From Marinibaculum sp040216765 (GTDB lineage: Bacteria; Pseudomonadota; Alphaproteobacteria; Ferrovibrionales; Ferrovibrionaceae), in assembly GCA_040216765.1 (NCBI GenBank), contig JAVJON010000070.1, positions 62,001-126,000 of the forward strand: a stretch of DNA of 64,000 bases, in the 5' to 3' direction. The notes beneath the pieces are model-generated. The model was not told the DNA's origin, did not search any database, and was given only the letters and a program-made list of their open reading frames with translations. The translations under genes and the position numbers were made by a program. Below are positions 34,040-42,626 of this stretch, piece by piece; position 1 is the stretch's first letter; each line of letters opens with the position of its first letter.

Positions 34040-34710
34040 TCGTCCAGCAGCGCGTCGCCGCCGAGCTCCGCCGCAGGGATCGCGGTATAGCCGAAGGTCA
34101 CCACCACCACCGGCACGCCCGCCCCCTGCGCCGCCGCCACGTCGTTCAGCGAATCCCCCAGCATCACGGCATCCCGGGCCGTCACCTGGAGGCGCCGCAG
34201 GCATTCGACCACCATGGCCGGGTCGGGCTTGCGGGTGGGCAGGGTGTCGCCGCAGACCGTCGTGTCGATGAGGTCGGTGAGCTGCAGCGCCGACAGCAGC
34301 AGGTTCGTCGGCTCCTCCAGCTTGTTGGTGCAGACGGCGATGCGGCAGCCGGCCGCGCGGGCCTCGCGGATCTGCTCCAGCACCGCGGGGAAGGGCTTGC
34401 TGCGGTCGGCGATATGCGCCCGGTAGAACGCCAGGAAGCGACGGAAGGCCGGCTCCACCCCGTCGGGCGGCGGCCCGCCGGTCGCCGCGAAGCCGCGCTC
34501 GATCATCACCCGGGCACCGTCGCCGACCATGTGGCGCACCGGCGCCAGCCCGAGGGGCGGGCGGCCATAGCCTGTCAGGACATGGTCCAGCGAAGCGGCA
34601 AGGTCGGGGGCGGTGTCGACCAGGGTGCCGTCCAGGTCGAAAATCAACGCGCCAGGCCAGGCCGGCCTGCCGGCCATCCCGCCGGCGGGGGGGGCAACCC
34701 TTCGTAGCAT
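33982..34710 (-). CDS. gph: Phosphoglycolate phosphatase (HAD family)
   Basis: This 242-residue HAD-superfamily phosphatase dephosphorylates 2-phosphoglycolate or a similar small phosphate ester. It shows motif I FDLDGTLVDTAPDL (nucleophile Asp), the helical cap with VGDGARVMIERG, motif II VCTNKLEEP, the motif III Lys in TRKPDPAMV, and motif IV MLGDSLNDVAAA. It starts at ATG 34710 and is divergent from glmU (210 bp); a second ATG at 34677 would shorten it by 11 residues. Its 3' end overlaps the O-antigen ligase gene from the opposite strand by 58 bp, so one of the two tails may be slightly mis-set, although both frames end cleanly. Confidence 0.9.
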   Translation of the reverse strand: MLRRVAPPAGGMAGRPAWPGALIFDLDGTLVDTAPDLAASLDHVLTGYGRPPLGLAPVRHMVGDGARVMIERGFAATGGPPPDGVEPAFRRFLAFYRAHIADRSKPFPAVLEQIREARAAGCRIAVCTNKLEEPTNLLLSALQLTDLIDTTVCGDTLPTRKPDPAMVVECLRRLQVTARDAVMLGDSLNDVAAAQGAGVPVVVVTFGYTAIPAAELGGDALLDDYAALPEVLAGLGASESAA

Positions 34711-34920
34711 TCAGAAACAGCCTTTGATTCGGTAAACCCGTGAACTGCCGGTACATCGGGACGGTCGCCGGGCCGGTTGGCCGGCGGCTGCCGCAAGCGG
34801 TGGCATCGTGGCAGGAAGCCTGCCGGCACCCATGCCGTCAACCCGCGGCACGGGGCCGCCGGCCCTGCCGGCATCGCAACCGACCGCGCCATCCTTCCGC
34901 AACCTGATATCGGACCGCTC

Positions 34921-36303
34921 ATGACAGCCGATTCCCTTGCCTCCGAGTCCCTGGCCGCCGATCCTCTGGCCGTCGTGATCCTTGCCGCCGGTCGCGGCAC
35001 ACGCATGCGCTCCCGCCTGCCGAAGGTGCTGCATCCTGTCGGCCAGCGACCGCTCCTGGACCATGTGCTCGAGGCGGCCGCGGGCCTGGACGCCGCGCGG
35101 CGGGTGGTGGTGCTGGGGCGCGGGATGGACGAGGTCGCCGCGCTCTGCGCCCGCCGGGGCGCGGAGACCGTGGTGCAGGACCCGCCGCGGGGCACCGGCG
35201 ATGCGGTTCGCGCCGCGGCGGCCCTGCTGGCCGGCCATGCCGGGCCGGTCCTGGTGCTGTACGGCGACACCCCGCTGCTCGGGCCGGAAACCCTGTCCGG
35301 GCTGCTGCGGGCACGCGCCCCTGGCGGCCTGTCGCTGCTGACCTTCCGCCCGCCCGAGCCGGGCGGCTATGGCCGCGTGCTCTGCGACGCGGACGGCCAG
35401 GTTGCCGCCATCGTGGAGGCGCGGGATGCCAGCGCCGAACAGCTGGCGGTCGACCTGTGCAATGCCGGGCCGCTGGCGGCGCCGGGCCCCGGCCTGTTTC
35501 GCCTGCTCGCGGGGCTGGACGATGCCAACGCCCAGGGCGAGGTCTACCTGACCGACGTCGTCGCCGGCGCACGCGCGGCGGGCCTGACCGTCCACCCGTT
35601 CGAGGCGCCGGCGGACGACCTGCAGGGCATCAACACCCGCGCCGACCTGGCGGTCGCGGAGCGGATCTTCCAGGGCCGCCGGCGCGAGGCGGCAATGGCG
35701 GGCGGTGCGACACTGGTCGATCCGGCGACAGTCTGGTTCGCCGCCGATACCAGCCTGGGGCGCGATGTCGTGATCGAGCCGAACGTGGTGTTCGGCCCCG
35801 GCGTCACCGTCGAGGACGAGGTCCGCATCAAGGCGTTCTGCCATATCGAGGGCGCGCATCTGTCGCGCGGCGTCACGGTCGGGCCGTTCGCCCGGCTGCG
35901 CCCGGGCGCCGAGCTGGCGGCGGATGCAAAGGTCGGCAATTTCGTCGAGGTGAAGGCGGCGCGGATCGGCCGCGGCGCCAAGGTCAGCCACCTGACCTAT
36001 GTCGGCGATGCCGATGTCGGTGCGGATGCCAATCTGGGGGCGGGCACCATCACCTGCAACTATGACGGCTTTGCCAAGCATCGCACGGTGATCGGGGCCG
36101 GGGCCTTCATCGGCTCCAACTCGGCGCTGGTGGCGCCGGTCCGGATCGGCGACGGCGCGATGGTGGCCGCGGGCAGCACGATCACCGGCGATGTCGGCGA
36201 GGATGCGCTGGCGATCGCCCGCGGCGAGCAGAAGAACCTGTCCGGTGCCGCGGCACGATTCCGGCGCAGCCGCGCCGGCAGCAAGACATCGAAGGAGAGT
36301 TGA
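34921..36303 (+). CDS. glmU: Bifunctional N-acetylglucosamine-1-P uridyltransferase / GlcN-1-P acetyltransferase
   Basis: This 460-residue enzyme makes UDP-GlcNAc for peptidoglycan and lipopolysaccharide. The N-terminal uridyltransferase domain has LAAGRGTRMRSRLPKVLHP, YGDTPLL and GEVYLTDVV. The C-terminal left-handed beta-helix acetyltransferase has repeated hexapeptides and the active-site region NFVEVKAARIG, HLTYVGDADVG, AGTITCNYDGFAKHRT. The length matches the family. The ATG at 34921 is preferred to an upstream in-frame start at 34777 because homology begins here; the ribosome site is modest. It runs straight into glmS (1 bp gap after the stop), so both enzymes of the pathway are made together. 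Confidence 0.96.
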   Translation: MTADSLASESLAADPLAVVILAAGRGTRMRSRLPKVLHPVGQRPLLDHVLEAAAGLDAARRVVVLGRGMDEVAALCARRGAETVVQDPPRGTGDAVRAAAALLAGHAGPVLVLYGDTPLLGPETLSGLLRARAPGGLSLLTFRPPEPGGYGRVLCDADGQVAAIVEARDASAEQLAVDLCNAGPLAAPGPGLFRLLAGLDDANAQGEVYLTDVVAGARAAGLTVHPFEAPADDLQGINTRADLAVAERIFQGRRREAAMAGGATLVDPATVWFAADTSLGRDVVIEPNVVFGPGVTVEDEVRIKAFCHIEGAHLSRGVTVGPFARLRPGAELAADAKVGNFVEVKAARIGRGAKVSHLTYVGDADVGADANLGAGTITCNYDGFAKHRTVIGAGAFIGSNSALVAPVRIGDGAMVAAGSTITGDVGEDALAIARGEQKNLSGAAARFRRSRAGSKTSKES

Positions 36304-36304
36304 G

Positions 36305-38128
36305 ATGTGCGGCATTGTCGCCATTGCGGGCCCCGGGGCGGCCGTGCCCTTCCTGATCGACGGGCTGCGGCGGCTCGAATATCGCGGCTACGATTCCGCC
36401 GGCGTCGCGACCCTGGCGGATGGCGTCATCGACCGGCGCCGCGCCCCCGGGCGGATCGACAACCTGGCCGAGGTGCTGCGGACCAGCCCGTTGCCGGGCA
36501 CGACCGGCATCGGCCATACCCGCTGGGCGACCCACGGCAAGCCGACCGAGGACAATGCCCATCCCCATGCCACGGATCTGGTGGCCGTGGTCCATAACGG
36601 CATCATCGAGAACTTCCGCAGCCTGCGCCAGGAACTGGCCGGGCAGGGGCTCACGCCGCAGAGCGAGACCGACAGCGAGACCGTGGCGCTGCTGCTGACC
36701 GCCCTCCTGCGCGACGGCGCCTCGCCGCAGGAGGCCGTGCCCATGGCGCTGGCCCGGCTGGAGGGGGCGTTTTCCCTGGCGATGATCTTCACCGGTCATG
36801 ACGGCCTGGTGATCGGCGCCCGACGGGGCAGCCCGCTGGCGATCGGCTGGGGCCATGGCGAGATGTATCTCGGCTCGGATGCCATGGCGCTGGCCCCGGT
36901 GACGCAGCGGATCTCCTATCTCGAGGAGGGCGATTGGGTGGAACTCCGCGCCGACGGCGTGCGGATCCACGACCAGGCCGGCCGGGAGGTGGAGCGGGCG
37001 GTCCAGCAATCGGCCTATTCCGGGGCGCTGGTCGGCAAGGGCAACCATGCGCATTTCATGCACAAGGAGATCCACGAGCAGCCGACCGTGATCGGCTACA
37101 CCCTGCACCGGATGATCGACGCGGCCGCGGGCAGCGTGGCGCTGCCGGCCCTGAAGACCGATCTCTCCGCGATCAAGCGGGTCATGCTGTCCGCCTGCGG
37201 CACGGCGGCCCTGGCCGCCCTGACCGGCCGGCACTGGATCGAGCATCTGGCCGGCATCCCGACCTCGTGGGACGTCGCTTCGGAGCTGCGCTACCGGGCG
37301 GTGCCGATGTCCGGCACCGAACTGGGGATCTTCGTGTCCCAGTCGGGCGAGACGGCGGATACCCTGGGTGCCATGGCCGAGGCGCAGAAGGCGGGCGCCC
37401 ATACCCTGGCGATCACCAATGTGGCGGAAAGCAGCATGGCCCGGGCCGCCGACGACGTGCTGTTGACGATGGCCGGGCCGGAGATCGGCGTGGCCGCCAC
37501 CAAGACCTTCACCTGCCAGCTTGTCGTCCTGGCCTGCCTGGCGATGGCGATCGGGCGGGCCCGCGGGGTGCTGACCGCCGAGGCAGAAGCCGCCTTCGTC
37601 GCCGCGCTGTCGGAGGTGCCGTCGCGCATCAACGACGTCCTGGGCCGCGAGGACCAGCTTATGCGGCTGGCGGAGACCATCGCCCCGGCACGCAACGTCC
37701 TCTATATCGGCCGCGGCATGTCCCATCCGCTGGCCATGGAAGGCGCGCTCAAGCTGAAGGAGATCTCCTACATTCACGCCGAAGGCTATGCGGCCGGCGA
37801 GTTGAAGCACGGGCCGATCGCGCTGATCGACGGTTCCATGCCGGTGATCGTCGTGGCGCCGCGCGATGCGCTGTTCAGCAAGACCCTGTCGAACATGGAG
37901 GAGGTGCTGGCGCGCGGCGGCCGGGTCCTGCTGTTCACCGATGCGCAAGGCGCCGAGGAGGCCGCCCGCCCCGGCGTGGAAAGCTTCGTGATGCCGGCGA
38001 TCGACACCCTGGCCGCCCCCTTGCTCTATGCGGTGCCGATCCAGCTGATCGCCTATCATGTCGCCCTGCTGAAGGGCACGGACGTGGACCAGCCGCGCAA
38101 CCTGGCGAAGTCGGTGACCGTGGAGTAG
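36305..38128 (+). CDS. glmS: Glutamine-fructose-6-phosphate aminotransferase (isomerizing)
   Basis: This 607-residue enzyme converts fructose-6-phosphate and glutamine to glucosamine-6-phosphate, the first step towards UDP-GlcNAc. The N-terminal glutaminase has the nucleophile Cys2 (MCGIVAI), RRLEYRGYDSAG, GIGHTRWATHG and a VVHNGIIENF loop. Two SIS domains follow, with SACGTAALAA, VSQSGETADTLGA, and GRGMSHPLAMEGALKLKEISY (sugar site). The C-terminus ends DVDQPRNLAKSVTVE, as usual. The ATG at 36305 sits one base after the glmU stop, with GGAGAG upstream. No glmS ribozyme-like leader is expected, since the gene is embedded in the operon. Confidence 0.97.
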   Translation: MCGIVAIAGPGAAVPFLIDGLRRLEYRGYDSAGVATLADGVIDRRRAPGRIDNLAEVLRTSPLPGTTGIGHTRWATHGKPTEDNAHPHATDLVAVVHNGIIENFRSLRQELAGQGLTPQSETDSETVALLLTALLRDGASPQEAVPMALARLEGAFSLAMIFTGHDGLVIGARRGSPLAIGWGHGEMYLGSDAMALAPVTQRISYLEEGDWVELRADGVRIHDQAGREVERAVQQSAYSGALVGKGNHAHFMHKEIHEQPTVIGYTLHRMIDAAAGSVALPALKTDLSAIKRVMLSACGTAALAALTGRHWIEHLAGIPTSWDVASELRYRAVPMSGTELGIFVSQSGETADTLGAMAEAQKAGAHTLAITNVAESSMARAADDVLLTMAGPEIGVAATKTFTCQLVVLACLAMAIGRARGVLTAEAEAAFVAALSEVPSRINDVLGREDQLMRLAETIAPARNVLYIGRGMSHPLAMEGALKLKEISYIHAEGYAAGELKHGPIALIDGSMPVIVVAPRDALFSKTLSNMEEVLARGGRVLLFTDAQGAEEAARPGVESFVMPAIDTLAAPLLYAVPIQLIAYHVALLKGTDVDQPRNLAKSVTVE

Positions 38129-38135
38129 CGGCGCT

Positions 38136-39074
38136 TCAGGCAGGCGGCGGCGGCGCGACGGCGCGGCTGGTGCCGGTAAGGCGGTCCCGGTCGCGGCGGA
38201 ACCGGTCTGCCAGCAGGTCGAAGACCGCTGCGACCGGCATGCTGCGCCGCTGGTCCATATGGGCCACCAGCCAGATCGGCAGCAGCGGGATGTCGGTGTC
38301 GGGCAGGATCTCCTGCAGGCCGGGAAACCGTGCCGCCACGACATGCGCGACCAGAGCGATGCCCAGCCCGGCCTCCGCGGCGGCGGCATGGGTCAGGAGC
38401 GAGTTGGAGCGCAGCTGTTGCCGGCCGGCCGGCACCTGCTCGGCCAGCCAGCGATGCTGCCAGAAGAACTGCGCCCGGTCGGGAAAGCCGATCAGCGGAT
38501 GGTCGGTCAGGTCGGTGAGCCGCTGCGGCGCGCCGTGCCGGGCGAGGTACGGACCGGCCGCATAGAGCCCGACCCCCAGTTCCGCCACCATCCGACCCGA
38601 CAGGTCGGGTTCGCGCGGTTCGAACAGGCGGATCGCGATATCGGCCTCGCGCCGCGCGAGATCCAGCGACAGGTTCTCCACGACGATATCCAGGCCGATC
38701 GCCGGCAGCCGGTCGCGCAGGGCGACAAGCGCAGGTGCAAGCCAGGCCACCGCGAGCCCTTCGGTGGCGGTGATCCGCACCCGGCCCCCGGTTGCGGTGC
38801 TGCGGTCGAGCTGCCGCGACAGGCTGGTGGCCGCCCGGCCCATCAGCGCCAGGTCGGCCAGCAGGGTTTCCGCGGCAGGGGTCAGGGTCACGCCGCCGAC
38901 CCCGCGCAGCACCAGGCGCTTGCCGGTCTCACGTTCCAGCGCGGCAATCTGCCGGCTGACCGTCGGCTGGCTCAGCCGCAGGCGGCGCGCGGCCTCGGTC
39001 AGGCTGCCGCTTTCGGCGACGGCATGAAGGGTCTGCAAGCGGTCCCAGCGCATCGGGCGATCCGTCCCCGCCAT
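38136..39074 (-). CDS. LysR-family transcriptional regulator
   Basis: This is a 312-residue DNA-binding protein. The N-terminal winged helix-turn-helix (about 10-68) reads LQTLHAVAESGSLTEAARRLRLSQPTVSRQIAALE. An effector-binding domain follows, with ITATEGLAVAWLAPAL and ADIAIRLFEPREPDLSGR, typical of the group that represses or activates a divergent neighbour. ATG 39074 is used; an ATG seven codons later (39053) is equally possible. It faces a PaaI-like thioesterase gene across 123 bp that hold a direct repeat suited to a LysR operator. The thioesterase and perhaps the following permease are therefore likely targets. It converges with glmS. Confidence 0.92.
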   Translation of the reverse strand: MAGTDRPMRWDRLQTLHAVAESGSLTEAARRLRLSQPTVSRQIAALERETGKRLVLRGVGGVTLTPAAETLLADLALMGRAATSLSRQLDRSTATGGRVRITATEGLAVAWLAPALVALRDRLPAIGLDIVVENLSLDLARREADIAIRLFEPREPDLSGRMVAELGVGLYAAGPYLARHGAPQRLTDLTDHPLIGFPDRAQFFWQHRWLAEQVPAGRQQLRSNSLLTHAAAAEAGLGIALVAHVVAARFPGLQEILPDTDIPLLPIWLVAHMDQRRSMPVAAVFDLLADRFRRDRDRLTGTSRAVAPPPPA

Positions 39075-39085
39075 GGCGTGCTATG

Positions 39086-39115
39086 CGAAATTGTATGATC
39101 TCTCCTCGAAATTGT
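39086..39115. promoter_or_regulatory. Direct repeat, candidate LysR operator
   Basis: CGAAATTGT occurs at 39086-39094 and again at 39107-39115, a 21-bp period (two helical turns), 12 bases upstream of the LysR gene start and about 80 bases from the thioesterase start. The AT-rich 9-mers stand out from the flanks. Position and spacing suit a dimer-of-dimers regulator; there is no proof of binding. Confidence 0.35.
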
Positions 39116-39197
39116 CGAATTCCCATGCACTGACGCAGAGAGTAGCGTCCGCCCGGCATATCGGACACGCCATGACGGATTCGGGGAGCGGCAAAGC

Positions 39198-39677
39198 ATG
39201 ACGGAGCAGGCGGTGCAGGGGATTCCGGGACCGGCGGAGATGCCGCGGATGACGGGGCTGGACTATCTGCGGGCTGTGTTCGCGGCCCGCGATGCCGTGC
39301 CGATGGGGGCGACCCTGGGGTTCGACGGCGGCAGCTTCGAAGAGGGGCGGGCGGAATTCACCTGCAGTCCCGGGGCCCGTCACTGCAACCCGATGGGCAA
39401 TGTCCATGGCGGGCTGGCAGCGACCCTGCTGGATTCCGCCATGGGCTGTGCGGTGCATACCGGGCTGCCCGCGGGGACCGGCTACACGACCGCCGAGCTG
39501 AAGATCAACTATATCCGCGCGATGACCCCGGATACCGGGCCGGTCCATGCGGTCGGGACGGTCGTGCATCTGGGGCGCCAGCTCGCCGTTGCCGAGGGCC
39601 GGCTGACCGGCGCGGATGGCCGGCTCTATGCCACCGGCTCCACCACCTGCCTGATCTTTCCGCTGCGCGCGGGCTGA
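39198..39677 (+). CDS. PaaI-type acyl-CoA thioesterase
   Basis: This 159-residue hot-dog-fold protein hydrolyses acyl- or aryl-acyl-CoA. The family catalytic segment is NPMGNVHGGLAATLLDSAMG (HGG motif and Asp), followed by TAELKINYIRAM and GRQLAVAEGRLTGADG. The ending TGSTTCLIF is also typical. The length is standard. The ATG at 39198 has GGGGAGCGGCAAAGC upstream. It is divergent from the LysR gene and upstream of an MFS permease (117-bp gap). The three may form a small catabolic or detoxifying module; this is suggested by layout only. Confidence 0.92.
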   Translation: MTEQAVQGIPGPAEMPRMTGLDYLRAVFAARDAVPMGATLGFDGGSFEEGRAEFTCSPGARHCNPMGNVHGGLAATLLDSAMGCAVHTGLPAGTGYTTAELKINYIRAMTPDTGPVHAVGTVVHLGRQLAVAEGRLTGADGRLYATGSTTCLIFPLRAG

Positions 39678-39794
39678 CCGCGCCTCTATGATCGACATCG
39701 GGGCGGCGATCGGGACAGGGGCAGGGTGGGCGGCAATGCCCTCCGCCCCCGGCCGCTTCGCCACCTGCCGTTTCGCCCGGGGGAGGATCCTGGA

Positions 39795-41021
39795 ATGACC
39801 GACACGATGGCCAAGGCGGCGGCGCCCTGGTGGCGCATACCGACCATCGTCGTCCTGGCGGGCGCTCTGATCCTGCTCCTGTCGATCGGCACCCGCGCCA
39901 CCTTCGGCATCTTCCTGGACGATATCTCGACCTCCATGAGCTGGGGCCGCGAGGTCTTTGCCCTGGCGATCGCCGTGCAGAACATCGTCTGGGGCCTGGC
40001 GCAGCCGTTCACCGGTGCCATTGCCGACCGCTATGGCGCCACCCGCACGATCGTGGTGTCCGGCCTGCTCTATGCCGCGGGCATGTACCTGATGCAGGCC
40101 AGCAGCACGCCGCTGGAGATCACCCTGACCGGCGGCTTCATGATCGGGCTGGCCATTGCGGGCTCCAGCTTCTCGGTCGTGCTGGCGGCGGTGGCGCGGG
40201 CCTTCCCGCCGGAGCGCCGCACCATCGCCTTCGGCATCTGCACCGCCATCGCCTCGCTTGGCCAGTTCACCCTGCTGCCGATCGGCCAGGGCTTCATCAC
40301 CGCCTATGGCTGGCAGACCGCCATCCTGCTGCTGGGCGCGCTGACCCTGCTGATCGTGCCGCTTGCGCTGCCGCTTGCCGGGCGTAGCGCGGGCGCCGAT
40401 TCCAGCTCGGCGGCCAGCTGGCGGCTGGCCCTGGGCGAGGCCATGCGTCATCGCGGCTACTGGCTGCTGACCGCCGGCTATTTCGTCTGCGGCTTCCACG
40501 TCACCTTCATCGGCACGCACCTGCCGACCTATCTGCGGGACAAGGGGCTGGATGCCGACACCGCGGCCTGGGCGCTGGGCATCGTGGGCCTGTTCAACGT
40601 GATCGGCTCCTTCGCTGCCGGCGTGCTGGGCAGCCGGTTCCGCAAGCCGCACCTGCTGGCGGCGATCTATTTCGGCCGGGCGGTGATCATCACCCTCTAC
40701 ATCATGCTGCCGATCTCGGTGGCCTCGACCTTCGTCTTCGCCGCCGTGATGGGCCTGCTCTGGCTGTCCACGGTGCCGGTGACGACCGCCGTGGTCGCGC
40801 AGATCTTCGGGGTGCGCTACCTGGGCATGCTGGCGGGGATCGTCTTCTTCAGCCACCAGGTGGGATCCTTCCTGGGGGCCTGGCTGGGCGGCCTGCTGTT
40901 CGACCAGACCGGCTCCTATGCCATCGTCTGGTGGCTGTCGGTGGCGCTCGGCCTGGCGGCGGCGCTGATCAACCTGCCGATCGACGACCGCGTGCTGCGC
41001 CGGGCGCCTGCATCCGCCTGA
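39795..41021 (+). CDS. MFS transporter, OFA/monocarboxylate-like
   Basis: This 408-residue inner-membrane carrier has about twelve hydrophobic segments. Features include TRATFGIFLDDISTSMSWGRE in the first loop, GAIADRYGATRTIVVSGLLY for the 2-3 loop signature, and FMIGLAIAGSSFSVVLAAVARAFP. In the second half, FHVTFIGTHLPTYLRD and GVRYLGMLAGIVFFSHQVGSF are typical of oxalate:formate or monocarboxylate-type MFS permeases. An organic acid is the likely substrate. The ATG at 39795 follows GGGGGAGGATCCTGG. A GC-rich palindrome (41028-41041) lies right after the stop and could help end transcription. Confidence 0.88.
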   Translation: MTDTMAKAAAPWWRIPTIVVLAGALILLLSIGTRATFGIFLDDISTSMSWGREVFALAIAVQNIVWGLAQPFTGAIADRYGATRTIVVSGLLYAAGMYLMQASSTPLEITLTGGFMIGLAIAGSSFSVVLAAVARAFPPERRTIAFGICTAIASLGQFTLLPIGQGFITAYGWQTAILLLGALTLLIVPLALPLAGRSAGADSSSAASWRLALGEAMRHRGYWLLTAGYFVCGFHVTFIGTHLPTYLRDKGLDADTAAWALGIVGLFNVIGSFAAGVLGSRFRKPHLLAAIYFGRAVIITLYIMLPISVASTFVFAAVMGLLWLSTVPVTTAVVAQIFGVRYLGMLAGIVFFSHQVGSFLGAWLGGLLFDQTGSYAIVWWLSVALGLAAALINLPIDDRVLRRAPASA

Positions 41022-41168
41022 CAGCCCGCCCGGGCCCGGGCCGCGGCATCGTCTCCGGCCCGCCGCAACCTCCCCGTTGACCGCCATCGGCGGGCGGCGC
41101 GACAATGCGGCCGCTCAGCCCACATCCAACGGCCCAAGCGCCGGCCCAGAAAACCAGCGAGGAACCCC

Positions 41169-42626
41169 ATGCAGCTTTCCGACAAGAGCCTGCTGCGCAG
41201 CCAATGCTATGTCGATGGCGCCTGGATCGATGCCGATAGCGGCAAGTCCTTTGCCGTGACCAATCCAGCGACGGGAGAGGAGATCGGCAAGGTTCCGGAG
41301 ATGGGGGCGAGCGAAACCCGGCGGGCGATCGAGGCCGCGGACAAGGCATGGCCGGCCTGGCGGCGCAAGACCGCGAAGGAACGGGCGGTGATCCTGCGCC
41401 GCTGGTTCGACCTGATGATGGAGAACCAGGACGACCTGGCGGTCCTGATGACGGCGGAACAGGGCAAGCCCCTGGCCGAGGCGAAGGGCGAGATCGCCTA
41501 TGCGGCCTCGTTCATCGAATGGTTCGCCGAGGAGGGCAAGCGCCTCTATGGCGAGACGATCCCCACCTATGCGCCGGACAAGCGGATCCTGGTGACGAAG
41601 GAGCCGATCGGCGTCTGCGCGGCGATCACCCCGTGGAATTTCCCGGCCGCGATGATCACCCGCAAATGCGGCCCCGCGCTGGCCGCGGGCTGCACCATGG
41701 TGCTGAAGCCGGCGGAGCAGACGCCGCTGTCGGCACTGGCCCTGGCGGAACTGGCGGAGCGCGCCGGGGTGCCGAAGGGCGTGTTTTCCGTGATCACCGG
41801 CGATTCCAAGGAAATCGGCGGCGAGATGACCGGCAACCCGATCGTGCGCAAGCTGACCTTCACCGGTTCCACGGAGGTGGGCAAGCTGCTGATGAAGCAA
41901 TGCGCCGGCACCATCAAGAAGCTGTCGCTGGAGCTGGGGGGCAACGCGCCGTTCATCGTCTTCGACGATGCCGACCTGGATGCCGCGGTGGCCGGCGCCA
42001 TGGCCTCGAAGTACCGCAATACGGGCCAGACCTGCGTCTGCGCCAACCGGATCTACGTGCAGGACAAGGTCTATGACAACTTTGCCGGCAAGCTGGCCGA
42101 CGCGGTCGGCAAGCTGGTGGTCGGCGACGGCCTGAAAGGCAAGACCGACCAGGGCCCGCTGATCGACATGCACGCGGTCGAGAAGGTCGAGGAGCATATC
42201 GCCGATGCGGTCGGCAAGGGCGCCAAGGTGGTGATGGGCGGCAGCCGGCACGACCTGGGCGGCACCTTCTTCCAGCCGACCCTGCTGACCGGGGTCAACC
42301 CGCAGATGAAGGTCGCCCGCGAGGAGACCTTCGGCCCGCTGGCGCCGCTGTTCCGCTTCGACCGCGAGGAAGAGGCGGTGCAGGCCGCCAACGACACGGA
42401 GTTCGGCCTGGCCTCCTATTTCTACAGCCGCGACATGGGGCGCATCTGGCGTGTCGCCGAGGGCCTGGAATACGGCATCGTCGGCATCAACACCGGCATC
42501 ATCTCCACCGAAGTCGCGCCGTTCGGCGGCGTGAAGGAATCCGGCCTGGGCCGCGAGGGCTCCAGATACGGCATCGAGGACTATCTGGAGGTGAAGTATC
42601 TCTGCATGGGCGATATCGACAAGTGA
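41169..42626 (+). CDS. gabD: Succinate-semialdehyde dehydrogenase (NADP+)
   Basis: This 485-residue aldehyde dehydrogenase most likely oxidises succinate semialdehyde to succinate; glutarate semialdehyde is an alternative. It has the cofactor region TPWNFPAAMITRKCGPALAAG, LKPAEQTPLSAL, FTGSTEVGKLLM, the general base Glu in KLSLELGGNAPF, the catalytic Cys in NTGQTCVCANR, and the C-terminal APFGGVKESGLGREGS. The N-terminal SLLRSQCYVDGAW and YGETIP/KEPIGVCAAI blocks match GabD. No GABA aminotransferase gene is present. Its TGA overlaps the GTG start of the sulfotransferase gene, so both are translated from one mRNA. Confidence 0.93.
   Translation: MQLSDKSLLRSQCYVDGAWIDADSGKSFAVTNPATGEEIGKVPEMGASETRRAIEAADKAWPAWRRKTAKERAVILRRWFDLMMENQDDLAVLMTAEQGKPLAEAKGEIAYAASFIEWFAEEGKRLYGETIPTYAPDKRILVTKEPIGVCAAITPWNFPAAMITRKCGPALAAGCTMVLKPAEQTPLSALALAELAERAGVPKGVFSVITGDSKEIGGEMTGNPIVRKLTFTGSTEVGKLLMKQCAGTIKKLSLELGGNAPFIVFDDADLDAAVAGAMASKYRNTGQTCVCANRIYVQDKVYDNFAGKLADAVGKLVVGDGLKGKTDQGPLIDMHAVEKVEEHIADAVGKGAKVVMGGSRHDLGGTFFQPTLLTGVNPQMKVAREETFGPLAPLFRFDREEEAVQAANDTEFGLASYFYSRDMGRIWRVAEGLEYGIVGINTGIISTEVAPFGGVKESGLGREGSRYGIEDYLEVKYLCMGDIDK

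Noticed and set aside
36191..36305. glmS ribozyme/riboswitch
   Set aside because: glmS starts one base after glmU inside the coding run, so there is no leader to hold it; the element is also chiefly known from Firmicutes.
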